Positions 49,524 through 58,551 are shown, counted from the first letter of the stretch. The stretch is 64,000 nucleotides of DNA from Photobacterium lipolyticum (GCF_003026475.1 NZ_PYMC01000001.1:434001-498000); one strand, 5' to 3'. The notes: generated from the sequence alone by a model not told the origin. Numbers and translations are program-made.

Positions 49524-49789
49524 TATACCCAAGTAACCTCAAGATGCTCGTTTCAGCGAGAATTTCCAGGTGCTAAGGTCAGGCGCGGATTTGCCGATAT
49601 AGTCGCTCTACATCAAAAATCAGCAACGCAACATTAGTGCATGGAAAACTCGCCCTTCGGGAGTGATCCAGCCAGCCCACTTCTGTGTCAAACGCACTCA
49701 AAAGGACCAGTCATTCCTTCGCACATTTTCCTTGAACTGAGCTGGCTGGCATCACTCTGAATCCTGCACCTTGAGGTTACTTGGGTATA
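49524..49789. mobile_element. MITE-like element, 266 bp, with 24-bp terminal inverted repeats
   Basis: TATACCCAAGTAACCTCAAGATGC at 49524-49547 is repeated inverted at 49766-49789 with one mismatch. There is no coding sequence inside. The last 141 bp match 29042-29182. It occupies almost all of the 275-base gap between two genes of one operon. The right repeat extends into the end of the upstream coding sequence. TA ends suggest a TA target, though no duplication can be proved. No transposase of this class is in the window. Confidence 0.85.
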
Positions 49790-50682
49790 TCCGTCCATTT
49801 TTCGACGGCAAGTTTTTCTTCTTTGGAAAAACGTTTTAACCGGTTGATCAGATCGGTGAAATCCACCTGGTGACCATCAAACTCAGGTCCGTCGACACAG
49901 GCGAACTTCATCTTATTATCCCCCAGCTTGACGCGGCAGCCGCCGCACATTCCGGTGCCGTCAACCATCACCGGATTCAAGCTGACGGTAGTCTTGATCC
50001 CATAAGGCCGCGTGGTTTCGGCGCAGGCCTGCATCATGATCGGTGGGCCTATAGCCAGTAACTCCCGGATGTCCGGGTGCTTTTCGATAGCCCGCTGAAT
50101 ACCATCTGTAACTCGACCCTTGATGCCTACCGAACCGTCATCGGAACAAATAATGAACTCATCGCAGTATTGGAGGAATTTGTCATCCCAGAAAACCAGA
50201 TCTTTATTGCGGAAGCCGACGATACCGATAACGTAAGCCCCAGCTTGCTTGTATGCCCGCACTTGGGGGAACACCGGGGCAACACCAAGACCGCCGCCTA
50301 CGCAGACGACTTTCCCGACATTGCTGATGTGACTTGGCTCACCCATCGGGCCGGTTACGCTGTAAAGCGGAGTGCCTACCAGGCAGTCTCGTTGCATCTC
50401 TTTGGTGGTTTTTCCAACCGCCTGTATAACAAGCGTAATGGTGCCATTTTCACGGTCGAAGTCTGCAATAGTCAGTGGAATTCGCTCGCCATCTTCGTGC
50501 GACATTACAATCACGAACTGCCCGGGTTGGGCAGCTTTCGCAATCATCGGATGCCGAATTTCCAGCAGGTAGGTAACGTCAGAGAAGTCTTCGCGCCGAA
50601 CGATCTCAATAGCACAAGCATGATAGCCCTCGGGCGTCGATGAATTGATCTGGTGAAATTTTCGATTTTTACTTGAGGACAT
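49777..50682 (-). CDS. NfnA/SudB-like FAD/NAD-binding [2Fe-2S] subunit
   Basis: A 301-residue ferredoxin-NADP reductase-like subunit (dihydroorotate dehydrogenase electron-transfer type). A beta-barrel flavin domain with ERIPLTIADFD is followed by the pyridine-nucleotide motif VGGGLGVAPV and a [2Fe-2S] cluster with Cys in DGTGMCGGCRVK and later FACVDGPEFDGHQVDF. In NfnAB and SudAB this subunit binds NAD(H). Its last codons (IPK-stop) are written by the terminal repeat of the neighbouring MITE. It is the first gene of the operon, after AAGGGAG. Confidence 0.92.
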   Translation of the reverse strand: MSSSKNRKFHQINSSTPEGYHACAIEIVRREDFSDVTYLLEIRHPMIAKAAQPGQFVIVMSHEDGERIPLTIADFDRENGTITLVIQAVGKTTKEMQRDCLVGTPLYSVTGPMGEPSHISNVGKVVCVGGGLGVAPVFPQVRAYKQAGAYVIGIVGFRNKDLVFWDDKFLQYCDEFIICSDDGSVGIKGRVTDGIQRAIEKHPDIRELLAIGPPIMMQACAETTRPYGIKTTVSLNPVMVDGTGMCGGCRVKLGDNKMKFACVDGPEFDGHQVDFTDLINRLKRFSKEEKLAVEKWTDIPK

Positions 50683-50810
50683 AACGATCTCCCTTCGCTA
50701 ATAAGTCCGACAATAAAAATATATACGCAATTATCAATGCTATGGCCAAAAAGAAACTATGTTTGATACAGGTCAATGGCTAATGATTTGCGCGAGAGCC
50801 TCTCTGATTT

Positions 50811-50999
50811 CTACTCTTGCTTCTTGGATGCAAACCAAGCCAACGCAATACCCATAATTGCGAGAGGAATGACGATCCACCCCACTATAGAGAGGTGTTC
50901 AGGAACCAAGACAGCCAACATTAAGACGGTTATAAAAATGAATGCACCGACAGCGCCTGCAATCTTGACTGCGGGATGCTCAGGCTTTCTCTCTGACAT
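50811..50999 (-). CDS. Small two-helix membrane protein, 62 residues
   Basis: A perfect GGAGGAAACC-ATG start and two hydrophobic stretches (about 12-31 and 36-56) flanked by a charged N-terminus MSERKPEHP and a Lys-rich end. No family is recognised. It lies about 130 bases upstream of the redox operon on the same strand and could be co-transcribed or independent. Confidence 0.7.
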   Translation of the reverse strand: MSERKPEHPAVKIAGAVGAFIFITVLMLAVLVPEHLSIVGWIVIPLAIMGIALAWFASKKQE

Positions 51000-51265
51000 G
51001 GTTTCCTCCGCTTGCTATATCCTGAATCTAAGACATAACTAAGTTGTAGCAAATATATGCCGTAACACAAAAAGCATACCAACGTAATTAGCTTGAGGAG
51101 GGGAGGAGGGGAAGACGCGAGATAAGATTGAGTTTGAGTGAAGCTGCGTAAGGCATCAACGCAGCTTGGCTTTAGAGCGAGTATATTCAAGGTAAAACTG
51201 AGGTTGCTTGTGTGAATTAAGCAAACACTAGGGCCAGCCCTGCAACCTCAGATTTAGTAGTCAGA

Positions 51266-51754
51266 TTAGATGCCTGCGCGCTTTAACAAGCCAGTCATCA
51301 ATGGTGAGCTAGCTTTCACCTGCTTGGACTTGTTCTTGAATTCACGAGCCAATGCCACATCATGCATTTCGTTAGCGATATAAATCATCGACTGGTACAT
51401 ATCGCGTGGTGTTTTGATCCGTGAAGAATCGTTTAACGGACTGATAATTTTAACAACATCACTCCCCTTTTTGTTGTTCTTATTGGCGTACTCAAGAACA
51501 GAATCAAGCAGCTTATTCAAATCAAGCATAAAGTCAGAGTTCTCTACGCCCTGCTTCTGCATCTCTTTCAGGTTTCTCTTTCTTACTTGCTTAATGATAA
51601 ATGAAGGCGTATTCATTTTGCGATAACCGAAGAAACCGGCAAGAACCAGTAAGACAGCACCACCTGCTACATACCCCCAAATTGAACCTGAAGATTCAAC
51701 AACCGGCTGAACCACCTCGACAGCATTTGCAACAGACACTGGCACATCAGACAT
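51266..51754 (-). CDS. Single-pass membrane protein of unknown function
   Basis: A 162-residue protein with a short, Val-rich outside segment, one membrane helix (about 24-43), and a basic cytosolic domain (KQVRKRNLKEMQ, then KKGSDVVKI and AREFKNKSKQVKASSP). AAAGG lies before the ATG. It is flanked by gaps of 266 and 389 bp. I do not recognise a family. Confidence 0.65.
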   Translation of the reverse strand: MSDVPVSVANAVEVVQPVVESSGSIWGYVAGGAVLLVLAGFFGYRKMNTPSFIIKQVRKRNLKEMQKQGVENSDFMLDLNKLLDSVLEYANKNNKKGSDVVKIISPLNDSSRIKTPRDMYQSMIYIANEMHDVALAREFKNKSKQVKASSPLMTGLLKRAGI

Positions 51755-52143
51755 ATTTGTAACCTTTAACTTTAATAAATCGGAACATCAGAGACATTAT
51801 GCATGCAGCGACCAAAGGGCCATGCGTTTTATCAAAATTTAAGTCAAATAGAGTGACGGAGGTCAAAAATTTGACAATTGCTCGATACTAAAAAGGCGTC
51901 AACACCCTTATTACCCCCGAAAAACGTCATAAACCATGGTCACCTCATGAATCCGTTCAAGCTGAAATATGTTCTGGTAAACATTATCTGATCACTCCGC
52001 AGTGCGCTTACTGACTTCGGATAGTTCATTACTCTCCCTCAATGACTCAGGCTATCTGAGGGCAACAAATGAATCTGTTTTTTTATGAAAAAACACCGAT
52101 ATTTAACCAATCCAATTAATAATCAGGTATTGGTAATACCTCT
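51755..52143. other. 389-bp gap with no supported gene
   Basis: AT-rich intergenic sequence. A small hairpin AGGTATT-GGT-AATACCT lies at 52125-52141 after the Crp-like gene, without a T tract. CCCTCA...TGAGGG at about 52037-52063 forms a weak stem. No RNA family was recognised. Confidence 0.55.
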
Positions 52144-52830
52144 TTAATTCCCTTCATGTATCGCGATAAAACGCTCTAAACCACACCGATCAATAATCGT
52201 TATTTGATTATTATTTTTTTCAATAAAACCTTGGTCTATTAATGTTTTTACAGCACGGCGATAAACTCGACTAGATGTACCAAAGCGTTCCGCTTCTTGT
52301 TCAACCTTATCGAAAGCCCCCAAAGTAACGCATGTTTGTTGGCGCTGCCATAAGTCATATGCAATATTATAAGCAATTGGATGAAGTAATCTATTTGTGT
52401 AAATGTCCATGGATTCTTGATAATCACAGGCCAGTGCAGAGGTAAAGAATAAAGATAAATGGGGCTGTTCAATCAAACATTGTTGCAATTTTTTAGCACA
52501 AATGACTTCTACTTCCATCGAATCATCTGCGACAACATTCCATTGACATTTATGCCCTGTAAAAAACTCCATTTCACCAAAAACATGGTGATCACAATTC
52601 ACTTCACCTAACTGAAATCTTCGTCCATTTAATGCACAAATATTCATTGACACTTTTCCAACAGATACAACATAAAGAGCCTCAATATCTTGCCCTTGCT
52701 TAAGAATTATATCACCGGCCTGGTAGTGTTGAGTATGCGTTTGACATGCATAAAGAGTGTCACAAAAATCACGATAATGCTGTTCTAAGTATGGGGTAAA
52801 TCGAGTCGAAGCATAAGGTGATAATTGCAT
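52144..52830 (-). CDS. Crp/Fnr-family regulator (YeiL-like)
   Basis: A 228-residue regulator with an N-terminal cyclic-nucleotide-binding jelly roll (YQAGDIILKQGQDIEALYVVSVGKV, GEMEFFTG) and a C-terminal winged helix (RFGTSSRVYRRAVKTLIDQGFIE). It is not Crp itself: the cAMP-contacting residues do not line up well. Context next to a nucleoside permease and phosphorylase matches E. coli yeiL with nupX and rihB. It lacks a clear ribosome site. An effector cannot be stated. Confidence 0.8.
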   Translation of the reverse strand: MQLSPYASTRFTPYLEQHYRDFCDTLYACQTHTQHYQAGDIILKQGQDIEALYVVSVGKVSMNICALNGRRFQLGEVNCDHHVFGEMEFFTGHKCQWNVVADDSMEVEVICAKKLQQCLIEQPHLSLFFTSALACDYQESMDIYTNRLLHPIAYNIAYDLWQRQQTCVTLGAFDKVEQEAERFGTSSRVYRRAVKTLIDQGFIEKNNNQITIIDRCGLERFIAIHEGN

Positions 52831-52901
52831 AATTTATCAGCGTCAAAAAATAAAACCCGGAACATACGCGCTTTCAATACAAATAGATAGTTATAGCATC
52901 A

Positions 52902-52942
52902 CAAAAAAAAGATTCGCAGTAACATGAATTAATACTGCGAAT
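52902..52942 (-). terminator. Intrinsic terminator after the nucleoside phosphorylase gene
   Basis: ATTCGCAGTA / TACTGCGAAT, a 10-bp stem with an 11-base loop. On the minus strand eight T residues follow, separating the operon from the Crp-like gene. Confidence 0.85.
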
Positions 52943-52947
52943 AGCAA

Positions 52948-53673
52948 TTAACATGTTAATGCATAAAGAGCGGCTTGAGTTGCTATTTTTTCTCCTTCCA
53001 CCATGATTTCATTTTCAGTAATATAATCCGTTACTCCCTCTTTCACATCCTGCTGATAAAGAACAACATTGGTGAGAATAGAAGCAACTTTCAGCCCTCT
53101 CAAACGCCCCACAGTTAATAATGCGGATGTTTCCATGTCGGCACCTAAAACACCTTTTTTATGCCAATATTGACAAAGTTTCTCTTCATCGTCGGTATAA
53201 AAGCTATCATGTGAGCGAACAACGCCTTGATGATATGGATACTTGTTATCTACACAAAAACGTTGCAACCCATTGATTAGCTCAAATTCAGAGTACGCGG
53301 GAAACGCAGCAGGAACATAACAGGTTGATCCCCCCTCATCGCGTACTGCCGCCTCCGCAATAATAAGATCGCCTAAAGCAATATTCGCCTGAAGCGCACC
53401 AGAAGAGCCGACTCTAATGATTTTTTTTGCACCGCACTGATAAAGCTCTTCTAAGGCAATGAGCGCAGACGGAGATCCAATACCAGTACTGCATATCGTG
53501 ATAGGAATACCATTATATATTCCTTTCATTAGACGATATTCTCTATTATCTGAGAGTAATTCAACTTCAGACAAAAATTTAGCGATTCTGTTTACTCGAT
53601 TAGGTTCTCCACAAACAATGACACTGTCAGAAATTTGCTTTGAATCTACTAATAAGTGGGGCTGTTTATTCAT
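52948..53673 (-). CDS. Nucleoside phosphorylase, uridine phosphorylase-like
   Basis: A 241-residue PNP/UDP-family enzyme that cleaves a nucleoside with phosphate. VCGEPNRV, ICSTGIGSPSALIALEEL, RVGSSGALQ and GADMETSALLTVG are family signatures. Which nucleoside is used cannot be decided. AAAGG precedes the ATG. It is preceded by a nucleoside permease gene, implying a nucleoside scavenging operon. Confidence 0.9.
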   Translation of the reverse strand: MNKQPHLLVDSKQISDSVIVCGEPNRVNRIAKFLSEVELLSDNREYRLMKGIYNGIPITICSTGIGSPSALIALEELYQCGAKKIIRVGSSGALQANIALGDLIIAEAAVRDEGGSTCYVPAAFPAYSEFELINGLQRFCVDNKYPYHQGVVRSHDSFYTDDEEKLCQYWHKKGVLGADMETSALLTVGRLRGLKVASILTNVVLYQQDVKEGVTDYITENEIMVEGEKIATQAALYALTC

Positions 53674-53782
53674 AAAAAACCTTTCTTAAAATGGTTAAAT
53701 ACATATTTGAAAATTTACGCTTGAAGAAACATAGATTAATGGCTAGAGATTATCGACACCCTAGCCATTTAATATTCAAGAA

Positions 53783-54988
53783 TTAGACAAACAGACCAAC
53801 TATTGTCGCGTTCATTAAATTCGCTAATGTAGCGGCAAGCAATACTTTCATTCCAAGCTTGCCAATAACACCCGCTTGAGTGGGGATCATTTTACTCAGA
53901 GCGCCACATACCATAGCTACTGAGCCAATGTTAGCAAAACCACACAAAGCGGTAGTCATAATTGCAGTTGAACGTGCGGTTAGCTCTACATTGCCCATGT
54001 TTGCGAATGCCACAAATTCATTCATAGCAATCTTTTGACCTAAAAATGATCCAGCAATCGTTGCTTCATCCCACGGAACACCAATTAACCACGCAACAGG
54101 TGAGAATAGCGTTCCCAGAATCATATCAACTGACAGCCCAGAGATATTGATCATTTCACCAATCGCATTTAGACCACCATTCAGCAATGCCATAAGACCT
54201 ATACAGGAGATGATTACCGCGCCTACGATAGCAGCAATACCTACACCTGCAATTGCCCCCTTAGAAATAGCATCAATAAAGCTACTTGGTTTTTCATCAT
54301 CGGGTAATTCAGGAACTTCGTTAATAGTCTCTTCCGTTTCAGGAATGATAAGTTTCGCAAACATTAATCCGGCTGGTGCAGACATAAAACATGCCATAAT
54401 TAAGTAGCTTAGCTCCACACCCATACCGGCAAGGCCCGCTAAAATGGAGCCCGCAATCGATGATATCCCCCCCACCATCACAGCAAAAATTTGAGCACGA
54501 GTCAGCACACGATGATAAGGTTTAATCAGTAAAGGAGCTTCCGTTTGACCAAGAACGATATTACCGGCAGCATTCATTGATTCCGCACGCGATGTTCCTA
54601 GCACTTTTTGTAATCCGCCGCCAATTGCATACACAAACCACTGCATAATACCAAGATAATATAGCAGTGATGTTAGTGATGCCGTGAATATGATTTGTGG
54701 CAATACTTGAAGAGCCCAGACAAATCCAATTCCATCAACACTAAAATCAACCAAACTACCAAAAACAAATTTAATCCCTTCAGCACCATAACCAAAGACA
54801 TTGCCGACAGTGTTCGATATAGAAAGTAATACTCCAGCCCCCATATCGGTAGCTAAAACAAAAAAAGCAACAACTAAAATAATCGCAAAGGCTCCAACAA
54901 CGGCACGCCAACTAATTGCTTTACGATTTTCAGAAAAAACAAACCCAACACTCAACAGAGCTATAATACCTAGCACAGACTGAAACAT
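53783..54988 (-). CDS. NupC/NupX-type concentrative nucleoside transporter
   Basis: A 401-residue inner-membrane H+ or Na+ symporter of the CNT family with about eight to ten helices. The substrate-site motif GQTEAPLLIKPY and the second motif GFANIGSVAMVCGAL are intact, with ALCGFANIGS typical of NupX/NupC. The start overlaps the previous stop by one base (TAATG). Confidence 0.93.
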   Translation of the reverse strand: MFQSVLGIIALLSVGFVFSENRKAISWRAVVGAFAIILVVAFFVLATDMGAGVLLSISNTVGNVFGYGAEGIKFVFGSLVDFSVDGIGFVWALQVLPQIIFTASLTSLLYYLGIMQWFVYAIGGGLQKVLGTSRAESMNAAGNIVLGQTEAPLLIKPYHRVLTRAQIFAVMVGGISSIAGSILAGLAGMGVELSYLIMACFMSAPAGLMFAKLIIPETEETINEVPELPDDEKPSSFIDAISKGAIAGVGIAAIVGAVIISCIGLMALLNGGLNAIGEMINISGLSVDMILGTLFSPVAWLIGVPWDEATIAGSFLGQKIAMNEFVAFANMGNVELTARSTAIMTTALCGFANIGSVAMVCGALSKMIPTQAGVIGKLGMKVLLAATLANLMNATIVGLFV

Positions 54989-55539
54989 TATAATTTCCCT
55001 ATTAGTGTATTAACTGTATTAATCACTTCTTTGGCATGATGTTGTGCGAGTTTTATTGTGTTGTCTTTATCTCCACCTTCATCGGGATTCGCATTCATTT
55101 CAAATGTAACAATAGTATTAGTAATATCCATTTCAGCAGCACGAAATACATGTTCGAAAGCTTGCTGATAGACACTGAAAGGCATGAAATTAAAGCCTGT
55201 TTCACTGTATGATTCCGCTGTTGCCCCGGCGGTTATAGAGAAAACTAATTTTTTATCTTTTAATTTACTGCCATTAGGACCAAAAGCAAAACCGTAGGTA
55301 AATACGTCATCAATCCATTTTTTTAAAACAGCGGGGAAAGTGCTCCAATACAATGGGAACTGCACAACAACAATATCAGCATTTAGTAACGCCGACTGCT
55401 CTTGGTCTATATCACCTTGATAACCAGCACCTAAATGTTGAATTGACCAATCAGTAGTCTGCTGATAGTGGCTATAAGTAACTGCGTTTGCAGTCGATTT
55501 CTGTAAGTCTGGATGCCCATCGATAACCAGTACATTCAT
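54988..55539 (-). CDS. NAD(P)H-dependent FMN oxidoreductase (flavodoxin-2 fold)
   Basis: A 183-residue NQO1/KefF-like flavoprotein. VIDGHPDLQKST is the flavin phosphate loop, followed by VVVQFPLYWSTFPAVLKKWIDDVFTYGFAFG, a signature of this family. Its product in a nucleoside operon is odd; it might handle a modified base or simply a quinone. AGGA precedes the ATG. It heads the operon. Confidence 0.9.
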   Translation of the reverse strand: MNVLVIDGHPDLQKSTANAVTYSHYQQTTDWSIQHLGAGYQGDIDQEQSALLNADIVVVQFPLYWSTFPAVLKKWIDDVFTYGFAFGPNGSKLKDKKLVFSITAGATAESYSETGFNFMPFSVYQQAFEHVFRAAEMDITNTIVTFEMNANPDEGGDKDNTIKLAQHHAKEVINTVNTLIGKL

Positions 55540-56025
55540 GTGAAAAATCCTATAATGTAAATAAGCATATGTAGTTATTCATGCTTTTAGCTTATGTAGA
55601 TCAAAGAAATAATAAGCAGGCTAAAACCTCTATTACTTCAGCCAGGCTTATATTGCTCGGTTTAACTGATGCTGATTATAAAAGGCTTACTAACTAAAAA
55701 GTGAGGACATTTGTCCTTCTCTTATAGAGTCAGCTCATACTATTGACAACAAAATAGATAATCCATAAACAATGCAGGCAAAACTCACCAAAGAATTACA
55801 TTGTATGCACGTTGTGGCATTATTGGTTTGCCGCCTAATCAGAGGTGATATCATGGTTGTCGAGTTCGAGGAGTGATATTAACGAGGTAGTTGACTTACA
55901 ACCAGTACGCAGTTCCGCAAACAGAAGCCAGCTGGACTTGATGCCTTCTGTCGATACCAATAGCAGCATGGGCATCTTTTATAATCATCCGGCTCTAAGG
56001 TCTCGACATCATGAGATGTTTGGCG
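55540..56025. other. 486-bp gap upstream of the nucleoside operon
   Basis: The first 75 bp carry the operon promoter region with two 11-bp direct repeats. The rest is AT-rich, then a moderately GC-balanced block about 55850-56025 next to luxN. Short open frames exist there but have no family match or ribosome site. No RNA or terminator was recognised. Confidence 0.5.
55564..55599. promoter_or_regulatory. Paired direct repeats upstream of the nucleoside operon
   Basis: AGCATATGTAG at 55564-55574 and AGCTTATGTAG at 55589-55599 differ at one base and are 25 bp apart, between 25 and 60 bases upstream of the first ATG. A regulator such as the Crp-like protein could bind them. That link is inference. 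Confidence 0.4.
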
Positions 56026-58551
56026 CTAACAGCTCACCGGAGACTTTTCAGTCAGCCATTCGTTCAACATGACAGTCAAAGCAGGCTTAGAGGTCGGTTT
56101 GGTCAGGCATCCATCCATCATTTTGCTGATAAGTTCCAGCTCTCGTTTCCCAGACTCTCCTGATAGCGCTATGACGGGTGTGGTTGGGCTAAGCTGTTTG
56201 ATTTTTGCTGCGGCGTCAAAACCATTCATCACTGGCATTTGGATGTCCATGAGGACAAGGTCGATAGGATTGTTCTGGAATATCTCGACCGCGATTTTGC
56301 CATTGTTTGCCTGAATTATATCAAAACCCAATTGTTCGAGGTAGAGCTTTATCAAGGCACGTTGAACCTCTTGATCGTCTACGATCAGAATGGTTTTTCG
56401 TTCATAAACACCTGTTGCTGGAGCGGATTGCGGTTGAATGGCAACAGAACTTGGCTGACAGTGTGCTGATTCAATCACAGATGAATGATTCACTATCTCA
56501 TCGTAAATTGGACTATCAACAGACAGGATAGGGAAAATCAAATGGAACTCGGTGTATTCTCCATGCTTTGACTTGCACTGAATACTGCCGCCGAAGGAGT
56601 TCATGACTCGTAAACAATACCCAAGGCCAAGACCACTACCGCCATTTTTGTTATAACTAAAAAAGTCATCAAAGATCCGCGCGTGGATGTTCTCTGGTAT
56701 GCCAGGCCCCGTATCTCTGAAAATGACCCTATTTGGGTAACGGTTGGAACAAGACGTTATTTCAATTCGGCTCTCTGGATAGGAATCAAAATAATAAATA
56801 GCATTACGAAATAAATTGAAAATCACAAAGTTGAATAGGGTATCGTTCACCCTGACAGAAAAGTCTTTCTGGATATTCAGATGAACCCTGTTTTCAATTT
56901 GTTCACTCTCAAAACCATATTGGTTAAAGGCCTGCATCAGTAAGCGCTTGATCGATGATGTCATCATTGGTTCTTGATCGAGCGATGAGTTGTTCACTTC
57001 TCGCAAAATGATATTGATCAGTTGCCTCCCCCTGTCAATTGCAATCTTGCCTTTTTCTATCTGATCCAGAAGCGTCTTGCTGTCAGCCTGCGTTTCCACC
57101 TGAATTTGAAGTGTTTCCAAGTTGAATTGCAATTGAGTCAAGGGGTTGCGCATTTCATGCGCGATTGAATTTGCTAATGCCTGAGATTGACAAATACGTC
57201 GCTCAAAATTGATGTAACCTTGCGCTTGTTTCAGCACTTTTTCTAATACGACTAACTCTTCATTTGAAAACAATCGACCGTCTTGCTTATGGGGTGAGAT
57301 CAACAGATGCGAAATCATCTGGCGGCTGTCAAAAAGAGGCATAATGATAGCCGCTTCGTTCTGGCTCATTTTATGATGTAATGCAGCAAGGGTATCTTGG
57401 CTTATGTTGTTGTCGAGCTTCTCTTTAATCTCTTCAAATACCAGGGGTTCTCGGCTCTTTGACAAATAATTGGTATAAATATCTGAATCATGGGAGTTCT
57501 TCACTAGCTGTATTTTATTGCTGGGTACATTCAACAGTGTTGCCAGCTTCTGAATAGCCGTTGTCGGTGATGATTGAAACTCTTCAACCAAAGAATATAT
57601 TTGCTCTGTTGGTGACATGGGGGAATTGTACACCATTAAGCTGGTGTATTTTTTCACGCAGTTAAACAGTTTTAGCCACGAGAGTCCAAGGATTACGCTG
57701 TAGGCGACAATAAGCTCAAAATGGTACTGCGTGAAAGCCATCACAATAGATAGCGGCACCAGATAAAGCGCACTGGTCACCACTATCGTTAAAAATTGGA
57801 AAAACATATACTTGCTGCTGTAAAAGCGAGAAGTAAGCAAGGCGTAACCCATCAGCAGCATTTCACTGATCGAAAAAGCGGGTGGTAGCCAGGTAAGGGA
57901 AAAATCACCGAAGAAATAAGTCATTCCCAGATGAATCGTTACCGTCGACAGCATAAACACCACAATACCGGCAATCATGTAATTGTTTTTGGTCCGGTTT
58001 AACCTGCTACTTCGCCTGCGCATTGCAATAAGGTTAGTCAGGGTGAGTACGACCAACGTTATCATGCTCATAAAGAACATGGAGGTTTGCGGTCCAAATT
58101 CGATAATGAAATCGCTTGGGGCCACGATCGAAACATTCTTTACCGTTAGATTTGGATGTAAGTTTACGTACAGTGAATAAATGGAAAATCCAAAAAAGAC
58201 AATAAATTGCCATTTGAAAACATTCCGCTTTTCCTCTCCGGCCGAGAGACGACATGAAAAATAAAACGCAAATGCAAAAGCAAAAAAGGATGCCAGATTA
58301 GCCAATTTTGCCATGAATATGCCGCCGGCATCACCAAACTCGACAAGGAGGTCAGTGTGGAAATAAGCATTGCTTAAAATCCACAAAGTGATGCAGCATG
58401 AGTACGCAATATATGCTGCGTGATAAGTTTTGTGATTTTTTAGCTTTAGGGTATAGCAATAGTAGAGCAACCACACCATAACTATACCGGCAGTGAGCAG
58501 TAGGATAATAGCTTTGGGGTATATAATTGATTGCAGATTCAAGTCAAGCAT
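56026..58551 (-). CDS. luxN: Quorum-sensing hybrid kinase LuxN (AinR)
   Basis: Autoinducer-1 receptor of 841 residues. The N-terminal half has about nine membrane segments (1-300), then a linker, a histidine kinase domain with His465 in NSIAHEMRNPL, GHKL boxes at NLFRNAIYYF, DTGPGI and GGSGLGLGY, and a receiver domain with phospho-acceptor Asp769 and Lys818. These align with V. harveyi LuxN (His471, Asp771). In Vibrio it feeds phosphate to LuxU-LuxO at low cell density. It overlaps luxM by 8 bases. Confidence 0.93.
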   Translation of the reverse strand: MLDLNLQSIIYPKAIILLLTAGIVMVWLLYYCYTLKLKNHKTYHAAYIAYSCCITLWILSNAYFHTDLLVEFGDAGGIFMAKLANLASFFAFAFAFYFSCRLSAGEEKRNVFKWQFIVFFGFSIYSLYVNLHPNLTVKNVSIVAPSDFIIEFGPQTSMFFMSMITLVVLTLTNLIAMRRRSSRLNRTKNNYMIAGIVVFMLSTVTIHLGMTYFFGDFSLTWLPPAFSISEMLLMGYALLTSRFYSSKYMFFQFLTIVVTSALYLVPLSIVMAFTQYHFELIVAYSVILGLSWLKLFNCVKKYTSLMVYNSPMSPTEQIYSLVEEFQSSPTTAIQKLATLLNVPSNKIQLVKNSHDSDIYTNYLSKSREPLVFEEIKEKLDNNISQDTLAALHHKMSQNEAAIIMPLFDSRQMISHLLISPHKQDGRLFSNEELVVLEKVLKQAQGYINFERRICQSQALANSIAHEMRNPLTQLQFNLETLQIQVETQADSKTLLDQIEKGKIAIDRGRQLINIILREVNNSSLDQEPMMTSSIKRLLMQAFNQYGFESEQIENRVHLNIQKDFSVRVNDTLFNFVIFNLFRNAIYYFDSYPESRIEITSCSNRYPNRVIFRDTGPGIPENIHARIFDDFFSYNKNGGSGLGLGYCLRVMNSFGGSIQCKSKHGEYTEFHLIFPILSVDSPIYDEIVNHSSVIESAHCQPSSVAIQPQSAPATGVYERKTILIVDDQEVQRALIKLYLEQLGFDIIQANNGKIAVEIFQNNPIDLVLMDIQMPVMNGFDAAAKIKQLSPTTPVIALSGESGKRELELISKMMDGCLTKPTSKPALTVMLNEWLTEKSPVSC

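Noticed and set aside
50077-50643. Open frame of 188 codons antisense to the NfnA-like gene
   Set aside because: GC-rich coding sequence gives long antisense frames by chance; no family motif.
50930-51190. Open frame overlapping the small membrane protein gene
   Set aside because: The 62-codon frame has the strong GGAGGA site and membrane pattern; this one has neither.
55845-56072. 75-codon frame in the gap upstream of the luxN stop
   Set aside because: No ribosome site, no family, and overlaps the luxN 3' end.
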